From: an uncultured Bacteroidales bacterium
GTDB lineage: Bacteria; Bacteroidota; Bacteroidia; Bacteroidales; Muribaculaceae
NCBI GenBank assembly: GCA_900554345.1
Contig: USHH01000008.1
Location: 1 to 21,699, forward strand
Direction of reading: 5' to 3'
Length of the DNA stretch: 21,699 nt
Shown piece by piece: positions 15,055 to 21,699 of this stretch. Made by a program: the position numbers and the translations under genes. The notes beneath the pieces were generated by a model. It was not told the origin of the DNA and did no database searches. It saw nothing but the letters and a program-made list of their open reading frames with translations. How positions within the stretch are numbered: the first letter of the stretch is position 1; the number at the start of each line of letters is the position of its first letter.

Positions 15055-17823
15055 TTAGAGCACGACGTTGACGATGCGGCCGGGCACGACTATCACCTTG
15101 CGCGGCGTCTTGCCGGCGAGCCATTTGACCGCCCCCTCCGCCTCAAGGGCGATCTTCTCCACTTCTTCCTTCGAGGCGCCCGCGGGAGCCTCGACTGTGT
15201 AGCGGGTCTTGCCGTTGAAGCTGACGGGATATTTCACCGTCGCCTCCAACAGGGCGCTCTCGTCATACTCCGGCCATTCGGAGTCGACAACGCTTCCGTC
15301 GTGGCCAAGACGGTGCCAGAACTCCTCCGCGATATGCGGCGCGAACGGAGCGATCAGGCGTGTGATGATGTCCATCGCCTCTCGGTTGGTCGACTTCAAT
15401 GACGTCAGGTCGTTGACGGCGATCATAAACGCGGCTACCGAAGTGTTGAACGAGAAACCGGCGATATCGCCCGTCACCTTCTTGATGAGCTTATGCACCA
15501 CCTTCTTCTCCTCAGGCGTCATCTCGGCGGTGTTGTCGGCCTCCAGCGCTCGGTCGAAGAGGTTCCAGAGCTTGCGCAGGAAGCGGTTGACGCCGTCGAT
15601 GCCGTTGGTGTCCCAGGGCTTCGACTGCTCCACCGGCCCGAGGAACATCTCGTAGAGCCTCAGCGTGTCGGCGCCGTAGCGCTCCACTATGTCATCGGGG
15701 TTGACCACATTGAACATCGACTTCGACATCTTCTCCACGGCATAGCCGCAGACGTAGCGGCCGTCCTCAAGGATGAACTCCGCGTCGGCAAACTCCGGAC
15801 GCCACTTGCGGAAGGCATCCGTGTCGAGCACGTCGGCGTTCACGATATTGATGTCGACGCGGATGGGCGTCACGTCGTAGTCGCCCTTCAGACCGTGGCT
15901 CACGAAGGTGTTGGTGTCCTTGATGCGATAGACGAAATTGCTCCTGCCCTGAATCATCCCCTGGTTGACGAGCTTGCGGAAGGGCTCCTTCTCCACCACG
16001 AGGCCGAGGTCGAAGAGGAACTTGTTCCAGAAACGGGAATAGATGAGGTGGCCCGTGGCATGCTCGGCGCCGCCCACGTAGAGGTCTACGTCGCGCCAGT
16101 ATTCATCGGCCTCGCGGCCCACGAGAGCCTCCGGGTTGTGGGGATCCATATAGCGGAGGTAGTAGGCGCTGGAGCCGGCGAAGCCCGGCATCGTGCAGAG
16201 CTCGAGGGGGAAGCCCTCGGGGGTCTTCCAGTTCTCGGCGCGTCCCAACGGAGGCTCACCCTTGGAGGTGGGCAGATAGGAGTCTACCTTCGGAAGCTCG
16301 AGCGGCAGCGCGCTCTCGGGGAGCAGGCATGCCACGCCCTCGGCATCGTAGTAGACGGGGAACGGCTCGCCCCAGTATCTCTGGCGGGAGAAGATGGCGT
16401 CGCGCAGACGGTAGTTGGTCTTCACGCGGCCCAGTCCCTTCTCCTCGATAAACTTCTTTGTCTTAGCGATTGCCTCCTTCACCTCGAGACCGTTGAGGTC
16501 GAGCTCGGGGCCGCAGCTGTTGATCATCCTGCCCTCCTTGGCGTCGAAGCTCTCCTCGGAGACGTCGGCACCCTCGATCAGCGGAATGATCGGGAGGTCG
16601 AAATGGCGGGCGAAGGCGTAGTCGCGCGAGTCGTGGGCTGGCACAGCCATGATGGCTCCGGTGCCGTAGCCGGCGAGCACATAGTCGCTCACCCAGATGG
16701 GGATCTTCTTGCCGGTGAGTGGATTCACGGCGTAGCTGCCGGTGAAGACGCCGCTCACCTTCTTCTCGATCTGGCGCTCGCGCTCCGTCTTATGCTTCAC
16801 TTCCTCAAGATATGCCTCCACGGCCTCCTTGCGGTCGGGGGTGGTGAGCAGAGCCACATATTCCGACTCCGGGGCGAGCACCATGAAGGTGACGCCGAAG
16901 ACGGTGTCGGCGCGGGTGGTGAAGATCTCGAGCGAGAAGTTGCGTCCGGCCACCGGGAACCGCATCTCGGCGCCCTCGCTGCGGCCGATCCAGTTGCGCT
17001 GCGTCTCCTTGAGGCTGTCGCTCCATTCCAGGGTGTCGAGGTCGGCGAGTAGACGCGGGGCGTAGGCCGACACGCGCAGACACCACTGGCGCATCACCTT
17101 CTGCTCCACGGGATAGCCGCCTCGCACCGAGACGCCTTCCGACACCTCGTCGTTGGCCAGCACCGTGCCCAGGGCCTCACACCAGTTCACCATCGTCTCG
17201 GCACGGTAGGCCAGACGGTAGAGCATCAGGATGTCTTCCTTCTCCCTGCGCGGCATGGCCTTCCACTCATCGGCCGTGAACTCCACCTCTTTCGAAGCGG
17301 CGGCGTTGACTCCCCCGGAACCCTCTTTCTCGAAGCGCTCCACCAGACGCTCGATCGGAAGCGCCTTGTCGGCGTCGAGGTCGTAGTAGTGGCCGAACAT
17401 CTTCATGAAGGCCCACTGCGTCCAGCGGTAATATTCGGGGTCGCAGGTGCGCACCTCGCGACTCCAGTCGAACGAGAAGCCGATCTTGTCGAGCTGCTCG
17501 CGGTAGCGCGCTATGTTGTCGGAAGTGGTCTTCTGCGGTGCCTGCCCCGTCTGGATGGCATACTGCTCGGCGGGAAGGCCGTAGGCGTCGTAGCCCATGG
17601 GATGGAGCACGTTGAAGCCCTGCTGACGCTTGAAGCGGGCGTAGATGTCGCTCGCTATGTATCCGAGCGGGTGCCCCACATGAAGGCCCGCCCCGGAGGG
17701 ATAGGGAAACATGTCGAGCACATAGAATTTCTTTTTGCCGGGCTTTGCCTCCACCTTGTAGGTGTCGTGGTCGCGCCAATACCGCTGCCACCGGCTCTCT
17801 ATTTCACGATGGTTGTAGTCCAT
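15055..17823 (-). CDS. leuS: Leucyl-tRNA synthetase
   Basis: This 922-aa class I aminoacyl-tRNA synthetase charges tRNA-Leu in the cytoplasm. The HIGH signature is HVGH at 48-51 within PYPSGAGLHVGHPLGY. The KMSKS loop is at 698-702, followed by NVVNPDDIVERYGADTLRLY. The CP1 editing domain that removes mischarged amino acids is intact, with TTRADTVFGVTF and GTGAIMAVPAHDSRDYAF containing the conserved Asp. The C-terminal anticodon-binding region and short terminal domain are present, and the full length is usual. The start MDYNHREIE is the normal LeuS N-terminus. It is a single-gene unit, with its promoter in the 125-nt gap shared with the divergent GH13 gene and hairpins downstream. Confidence 0.98.
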   Translation of the reverse strand: MDYNHREIESRWQRYWRDHDTYKVEAKPGKKKFYVLDMFPYPSGAGLHVGHPLGYIASDIYARFKRQQGFNVLHPMGYDAYGLPAEQYAIQTGQAPQKTTSDNIARYREQLDKIGFSFDWSREVRTCDPEYYRWTQWAFMKMFGHYYDLDADKALPIERLVERFEKEGSGGVNAAASKEVEFTADEWKAMPRREKEDILMLYRLAYRAETMVNWCEALGTVLANDEVSEGVSVRGGYPVEQKVMRQWCLRVSAYAPRLLADLDTLEWSDSLKETQRNWIGRSEGAEMRFPVAGRNFSLEIFTTRADTVFGVTFMVLAPESEYVALLTTPDRKEAVEAYLEEVKHKTERERQIEKKVSGVFTGSYAVNPLTGKKIPIWVSDYVLAGYGTGAIMAVPAHDSRDYAFARHFDLPIIPLIEGADVSEESFDAKEGRMINSCGPELDLNGLEVKEAIAKTKKFIEEKGLGRVKTNYRLRDAIFSRQRYWGEPFPVYYDAEGVACLLPESALPLELPKVDSYLPTSKGEPPLGRAENWKTPEGFPLELCTMPGFAGSSAYYLRYMDPHNPEALVGREADEYWRDVDLYVGGAEHATGHLIYSRFWNKFLFDLGLVVEKEPFRKLVNQGMIQGRSNFVYRIKDTNTFVSHGLKGDYDVTPIRVDINIVNADVLDTDAFRKWRPEFADAEFILEDGRYVCGYAVEKMSKSMFNVVNPDDIVERYGADTLRLYEMFLGPVEQSKPWDTNGIDGVNRFLRKLWNLFDRALEADNTAEMTPEEKKVVHKLIKKVTGDIAGFSFNTSVAAFMIAVNDLTSLKSTNREAMDIITRLIAPFAPHIAEEFWHRLGHDGSVVDSEWPEYDESALLEATVKYPVSFNGKTRYTVEAPAGASKEEVEKIALEAEGAVKWLAGKTPRKVIVVPGRIVNVVL

Positions 17824-17880
17824 TTCTAAAATTATCGGTTGGATTTCGACTTTTTTGCGTCAAAATCGCGTTATTACTTG

Positions 17881-17888
17881 TATAATTG
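17881..17888 (+). promoter_or_regulatory. Possible promoter -7 box of the GH13 gene
   Basis: TATAATTG differs from TAnnTTTG at one base. A TTTG at 17854-17857 lies 23 nt upstream, close to the expected -33 spacing. It would give a leader of about 55 nt. This is a modest match. Confidence 0.35.
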
Positions 17889-17910
17889 TATGCTGTTGCG
17901 GAATAATCTG

Positions 17911-17918
17911 CAAAGTTA
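17911..17918 (-). promoter_or_regulatory. Promoter -7 box of leuS
   Basis: Minus-strand TAACTTTG matches TAnnTTTG exactly and implies a leader of about 80 nt before the leuS ATG. No clear -33 TTTG is seen. A leader of this length could hold a control element, but I could not identify a T-box or other known leader structure. Confidence 0.5.
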
Positions 17919-17948
17919 GTGAAAATAAGCGAATAAAATCAGTAAACG

Positions 17949-19343
17949 ATGAGAAAAAGAAAACTTGCGATGACGCTGTGCATAGTAGCGGCGTGTGCGG
18001 TGCCGTCTTTTGCGGCTGAACTCGGCTCGCAGCTTGCGGCCTCCCCGGCTCCGGCGTGGATGGACAACGCTGTGATTTACGAGGCAAACCTGCGTCAGGG
18101 CACAGGCGAGCGGAACCTCCGCGGCCTCCAGCGCCAGCTGCCCCGTCTGCGCGACCTCGGTGTCGACATAGTGTGGCTCATGCCGATCCATCCTATCAGC
18201 GAGGAGGGACGCAAAGGTTCCCTCGGAAGCTATTACGCCGTGAAGGACTACAAGGCCGTAAACCCCGAGTTCGGCACTATGGAAGACCTCAAGGAGTTTG
18301 TGCGCACGGCCCACACCCTCGGAATGAAGGTGATCCTCGACGAGGTCTGCAACCACACCGGACGCGACAACGCATGGGTCACCGAGCATCCCGACTATTA
18401 CGCCCGCAATGAGAAGGGAGAGATGTATGGCCCCTATGACTGGACCGACACCTATAAGCTCGACTACTCAAATCCCGCTACCCGCGCGGCCATGACCGAC
18501 GCTCTGAAGTTCTGGATCGAGGAGGCCGACATCGACGGCTACCGCTGCGACGTGGCCGGAGAGGTTCCCACCGACTACTGGGAGGAGGTCCGCCCCCAGC
18601 TACAGGCCATCAAGCCTGTCTTCATGCTCGCCGAGGCCTCGAAGCCCGACCTGCTGCTCAAGGCTTTCGACGCAGACTACGCCTGGCCCATGAAGGACGT
18701 CTTCAACGCCATCGCCGCCACCCAGGGCGTCAACAGCTATGCCGTGGAGAAGAGGCAGGATCTGCCGAAGACAAATGCAGCCGACATCCGCAAGCTCATC
18801 GACCGCCAGAAGAAGGAGTATCCGAAAGGTGCCGTACACATGAACATGGTCACCAACCACGACCTCAATTCCTGGGAGGGCACCGAGGTAGAGCGTTTCG
18901 GTCCGGCCCTCGGCGCTTTCGCCGTGCTCAGCTACACCTTGCCCGGCATGCCGATGCTCTACACCGGCCAGGAGGTGGGATTCAACCACGCCTTCGAGTT
19001 TTTCGAGCCCGACAGCGTGCAGCCCGACTACGGCGCCAACGAGGTGACGGCCTTCTACGAGATGCTCAACGCCCTGAAGCACGCCAACTCCGCGCTCAAC
19101 GTGCGCGAGGGCGACAACCAGACACGCTTCTATTCTCCCGAGAGCGACGAGGTGATAGCTTTCACCCGCAGCAACGGCAACGACACCGTGACGGTGGTCG
19201 CCAATCTGAGCTCCAAAGAGAATAAACTGGCATTCAAAGGCGAAGCCCCGCAGACGCAGGGCTTGCACAATTACTTCAGCGGCGCGTCCGCTTCCCTTCA
19301 GGAGAAGCTCGCGCCCTGGGAATACGTCATACTGACCAACTAA
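17949..19343 (+). CDS. Secreted GH13 alpha-amylase family enzyme
   Basis: This 464-aa alpha-amylase family protein acts on alpha-glucans such as starch or maltooligosaccharides. The four GH13 regions are intact: region I DEVCNHTG; region II GYRCDVAG with the nucleophile D201; region III FMLAEAS with the acid/base E229; region IV TNHDLNSW with the transition-state Asp D305. A short C-terminal beta domain follows. The N-terminus is an export signal. Cleavage after PSFA or PSFAA (residue 22-23) is likely, but VAAC at 13-16 also fits a lipobox, so periplasmic versus lipoprotein location is open. It stands alone, divergent from leuS and convergent with mrp, and has no susCD partner nearby. The subfamily and exact product are not determined. 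Confidence 0.93.
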   Translation: MRKRKLAMTLCIVAACAVPSFAAELGSQLAASPAPAWMDNAVIYEANLRQGTGERNLRGLQRQLPRLRDLGVDIVWLMPIHPISEEGRKGSLGSYYAVKDYKAVNPEFGTMEDLKEFVRTAHTLGMKVILDEVCNHTGRDNAWVTEHPDYYARNEKGEMYGPYDWTDTYKLDYSNPATRAAMTDALKFWIEEADIDGYRCDVAGEVPTDYWEEVRPQLQAIKPVFMLAEASKPDLLLKAFDADYAWPMKDVFNAIAATQGVNSYAVEKRQDLPKTNAADIRKLIDRQKKEYPKGAVHMNMVTNHDLNSWEGTEVERFGPALGAFAVLSYTLPGMPMLYTGQEVGFNHAFEFFEPDSVQPDYGANEVTAFYEMLNALKHANSALNVREGDNQTRFYSPESDEVIAFTRSNGNDTVTVVANLSSKENKLAFKGEAPQTQGLHNYFSGASASLQEKLAPWEYVILTN

Positions 19344-19346
19344 GCG

Positions 19347-20402
19347 CTACGGCCGGCAGGCCACCAGCCTGTCGGCCAGCTCGCTGAAGGCCCTCGATTC
19401 CGGAGTGTCGTCGTCGATCACCGACGGCTTCCCCGAGTCGAGGGTCTCGCATATCTGCGCCACGAGGGGAATCTGCGCCAGCAGGGGCACGCCGGTCTCT
19501 TCGGCCAGACGCTTGCCGCCGTCCTTGCCGAAGATATAGTATTTCTCGTCGGGATGCGGCGCGGGAGTGAACCACGACATGTTCTCCACAAGGCCGAGCA
19601 CCGGCACGTCGATCTTGTCGTTGGTGAACATATTGACACCCTTGCGGGCGTCGGCCAGCGCCACCTCCTGCGGAGTGGTCACCACAATCGCTCCGTCGAG
19701 CTTCAAGGTCTGCACCAGCGTCAGGTGGATGTCGCTCGTGCCCGGGGGCATGTCGATGAGGAAATAGTCGAGCTCGCCCCACCAGGCGTCGCTGATGAGC
19801 TGCTTGAGGGCGTTGCTCGCCATGCCGCCGCGCCATATCACGGGGCTTGCCTTGTCGACCACGAAGCCGATCGAGAGCATCTTCACACCATATTTCTCCA
19901 CGGGCTCGATCCAGTCCTTGCCCTCCTGGTTCACCATATACAGCTGCTCGTCTTCCACGCCGAACATCTTTGGCATCGAGGGGCCGAAGATGTCGGCGTC
20001 GAGCAGACCCACCCGGTATCCCTTGCGGGCGAGCGCCACAGCGAGGTTGGCCGAGACGGTGCTCTTGCCCACTCCGCCCTTGCCGGAGGAGATGCCGATG
20101 ATGTTTCTCACACCGGGCAGCGGATCCTGCTGCTGCTCAGGCTCCTTGCGGAAGGCCGCGTGGATGTTGCCCTTGATCTGCACGTCGGGTGAGACATAGG
20201 TGAGTATGGCGGTCTCCGCCGCCCTCACCACCGAGCGGATGAAGGGGTCGGTCGATTTGTCGAAGATGATGGAGAATTCCACCTTGTTGCCGTTGATGCG
20301 TATGTCGTCGGCTATCATGCCGTTTTCCACCAGCGACTTGCCGTTGCCGGGGTATTTCACGTTCTCGAGCGCTTTGGTGATCAAAGCCGGATAGAGTGTC
20401 AT
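19347..20402 (-). CDS. mrp: Mrp/NBP35-family Fe-S cluster carrier ATPase
   Basis: This 351-aa cytoplasmic P-loop ATPase helps assemble or transfer iron-sulfur clusters. Residues about 1-85 are a MIP18 (DUF59)-like domain. The deviant Walker A is GKGGVGKST at 107-115, followed by GLLDADIFGPSMPKMFG and the IDMPPGTSD motif typical of Mrp. At the place where many Mrp proteins have a CxxC pair (after NMSWF, residues 279-289), this one reads TPAPHPDEKYY. The whole protein seems to have only two cysteines, both near the C-terminus and not as a pair. I recall the same pattern in other Bacteroidetes Mrp, so this may be a lineage feature. It lies 22 nt after trmB and is probably in its operon. Confidence 0.95.
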   Translation of the reverse strand: MTLYPALITKALENVKYPGNGKSLVENGMIADDIRINGNKVEFSIIFDKSTDPFIRSVVRAAETAILTYVSPDVQIKGNIHAAFRKEPEQQQDPLPGVRNIIGISSGKGGVGKSTVSANLAVALARKGYRVGLLDADIFGPSMPKMFGVEDEQLYMVNQEGKDWIEPVEKYGVKMLSIGFVVDKASPVIWRGGMASNALKQLISDAWWGELDYFLIDMPPGTSDIHLTLVQTLKLDGAIVVTTPQEVALADARKGVNMFTNDKIDVPVLGLVENMSWFTPAPHPDEKYYIFGKDGGKRLAEETGVPLLAQIPLVAQICETLDSGKPSVIDDDTPESRAFSELADRLVACRP

Positions 20403-20424
20403 GTCAGTATATGATAAGAAGGTT

Positions 20425-21201
20425 CTATAATTCAGGTCTGATGTCGTCGGGGAGGTCGAAGACGGTGTGTCGCGTATAGGCGCGGTAGTCGTCGCGCTCT
20501 ATGTCGTCTTCGCGGGGCTCGGCGAGTGCCGGAGTCTCCTCCGGGATGGAGAAGGAGATGAGCTTTATCTTCTTGCCCCGCGAGAGCCACTGCGACTCGT
20601 AATATGTCTTGATCGAGGTCTCGGCGTCGGCCTTTCCGCTACCGTAGAGATCATCGGTGACCTCGGCCACCGGCAGGGCGTTGAGCTCGGCGAGGCGTCG
20701 GGTATATTCGAAGAGGAAAGGGGAGTCGGTCTTGAGCCTCACGGGGGCGCCGGGGAGCAGGAAGCGTCGGTAGTCCTCCAGGAAACGGGTTGAGGTGAGG
20801 CGCTTGCGCGTCTTCTTCATCTGCGGGTCGGGGAAGGTGATCCATATCTCCGTCACCTCGCCCGGGGCGAAAAAGAGGGAGATGAGCTCGATCTCCGTGC
20901 GCAGGAAGGCCACGTTGCCGAGCCCCTCGCGCTCCGCTGTGGAGGCTCCGGTCCACATCCTGGCGCCCTTGATGTCGACGCCGATGTAGTTGCGGTCGGG
21001 ATTGCGGCGCGCCAGCGCCACCGTGTATTCACCCTTGCCGCATCCAAGCTCGAGCACTATGGGGTTGTCGTTGTGGAAGAAGTCGCTGTGCCATTTCCCA
21101 CGGTAGGGAAACTGCCCGTCGACCACGGTCGCCCTCGGATACTGGAGCACGCAGCCGAAGGTCTCCATATCGGCGAATTTCTTGAGTTTGTTTTTCGACA
21201 T
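20425..21201 (-). CDS. trmB: tRNA (guanine-N7-)-methyltransferase
   Basis: This 258-aa protein makes m7G46 in the variable loop of tRNAs, using S-adenosylmethionine. The SAM site is LELGCGKGEYT at 50-60. IGVDIKGARMW follows, then the TrmB signature EIWITFPDPQMKKTRKRLTS (118-137) and a C-terminal region with LKTDSPFLFEYT. The frame stays open upstream beyond 21201, but that stretch is out-of-frame sequence of the preceding gene. The true start is the ATG at 21199-21201 (MSKNKLKKF), 14 nt after the porZ-like stop. The C-terminal tail beyond about residue 220 is acidic and poorly conserved. Confidence 0.95.
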   Translation of the reverse strand: MSKNKLKKFADMETFGCVLQYPRATVVDGQFPYRGKWHSDFFHNDNPIVLELGCGKGEYTVALARRNPDRNYIGVDIKGARMWTGASTAEREGLGNVAFLRTEIELISLFFAPGEVTEIWITFPDPQMKKTRKRLTSTRFLEDYRRFLLPGAPVRLKTDSPFLFEYTRRLAELNALPVAEVTDDLYGSGKADAETSIKTYYESQWLSRGKKIKLISFSIPEETPALAEPREDDIERDDYRAYTRHTVFDLPDDIRPEL

Positions 21202-21215
21202 AATTGATTTATCGG

Positions 21216-21699
21216 TTATCTTACGATGAGTACCTTGCCGGCGTTCGATTCGCCGGAGCCCTCCGGGCCGGAGACGAGCACGTAGTAGACGCCGCTCCTC
21301 ACCTTGCGCTGGTTGAGGTTGGTGGTGTCCCACTGCGCGGCGCCCCCTTCGGCGCTTCCGAGTTCCTTCACGAGCGATCCGGCGCCGTCCACTATCTTCA
21401 CCAGCGCGTTGTCGGGAAGTCCGTCGATATCCACGTAGCCGTAGTAGTCGGGGCCGACGGGATTGGGCATGATGCGCACCGGCGAGGAGTCCTCGCCGCT
21501 GCCGCCGCCCTGCACCGTCAGCTCGGCGATTCCTTTGGCGGTGGAGGCCATGATGCTGCGTGTATCGGGGTTGTAGACGATGCTGTAGACCACGTCGTCG
21601 GGCATGCGGTCGGTGTCGGTGGTGTGTTCGGAGACGATGGTGCGCCCGTCGGAGCTGGTGCAGACGATGCCGGCGCCGGAGGTGGCAAACCACTTCCGG
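21216..21699 (-). CDS. PorZ-like beta-propeller protein with T9SS-type C-terminal domain (partial)
   Basis: This is the last 160 or so residues of a gene whose start lies beyond the window edge; the frame is open to the end. The visible part begins RKWFATSGAGIVCTSSDG, a blade of the two-component-regulator-propeller type, and continues DDVVYSIVYNPDTRSIMAST. A Gly/Ser linker follows, then a C-terminal beta domain: RIMPNPVGPDYYGYVDI, a stretch ending GVYYVLVSG, and KVLIVR. That combination is the plan of PorZ, the cell-surface component of the type IX secretion system, which itself carries such a C-terminal domain. A T9SS cargo with a propeller is the alternative. It is the first visible gene of the run with trmB and mrp. 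Confidence 0.72.
   Translation of the reverse strand, partial: RKWFATSGAGIVCTSSDGRTIVSEHTTDTDRMPDDVVYSIVYNPDTRSIMASTAKGIAELTVQGGGSGEDSSPVRIMPNPVGPDYYGYVDIDGLPDNALVKIVDGAGSLVKELGSAEGGAAQWDTTNLNQRKVRSGVYYVLVSGPEGSGESNAGKVLIVR

Noticed and set aside
15493..17052. 519-codon plus-strand open frame opposite leuS
   Set aside because: It is a codon-bias shadow of leuS; the composition is His/Val/Glu-rich with no domain or start signal.
17824..17948. T-box or leader peptide control of leuS
   Set aside because: The leader is only about 80 nt, with no T-box sequence or Leu-rich short ORF followed by a terminator.
21202..21693. Upstream extension of the trmB frame to 422 codons
   Set aside because: The added part is Arg/His-rich out-of-frame translation of the PorZ-like gene; TrmB homologues start near MSKNKLKKF.

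Overview
The window looks like chromosomal DNA of a Bacteroidales bacterium. The GC-rich coding sequence (roughly 55-60% by eye) would fit a Muribaculaceae-type gut commensal, but the family assignment is inference. The order is supported by a SusC/SusD pair, a TPR/membrane/HTH regulator of the DUF6377 type, TAnnTTTG promoter -7 boxes, genes without Shine-Dalgarno sequences, a PorZ-like fragment, and Bacteroidetes-style Mrp and TrmB.

Layout. (1) Positions 1-13126 form a polysaccharide utilization locus (PUL). On the minus strand are susC (1741-4902) and susD (106-1719), closed by a UUCG-loop terminator at 15-38. Upstream of them, on the same strand and behind its own terminator, is the membrane regulator (5211-6869). 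Divergent from it, on the plus strand, runs an enzyme operon GH3 - GH5 - GH3 (7248-13126) with gaps of 26 and 6 nt. All three enzymes carry signal peptides without a lipobox, so they are probably periplasmic. The GH5 has features of the exo-beta-1,3-glucanase-like branch. A beta-glucan or beta-glucoside oligosaccharide is the likely substrate: imported by SusCD, cut by GH5, and reduced to glucose by the GH3 enzymes. No surface glycan-binding protein or surface enzyme is visible.

(2) Positions 13127-14990 hold an AT-richer cassette on the minus strand: an AbiEi/DUF6088-type antitoxin followed by an AbiEii nucleotidyltransferase toxin, coupled by an ATGA overlap. It is bracketed by two near-identical 40-bp palindromes (13146-13185 and 14951-14990, 38/40 identical). 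The one at the promoter end abuts a perfect -7 box and is probably the operator. The other lies between the convergent toxin and GH3 genes and should work as a bidirectional terminator. This bracketed cassette is the most unusual structure in the window.

(3) Positions 15000-21699 are mostly housekeeping: leuS on the minus strand, a divergent secreted GH13 alpha-amylase, then the minus-strand run porZ-like (cut by the window edge) - trmB - mrp, with small gaps suggesting an operon. The GH13 and mrp stop codons face each other only 3 nt apart. No rRNA, tRNA, CRISPR array or IS element was seen.
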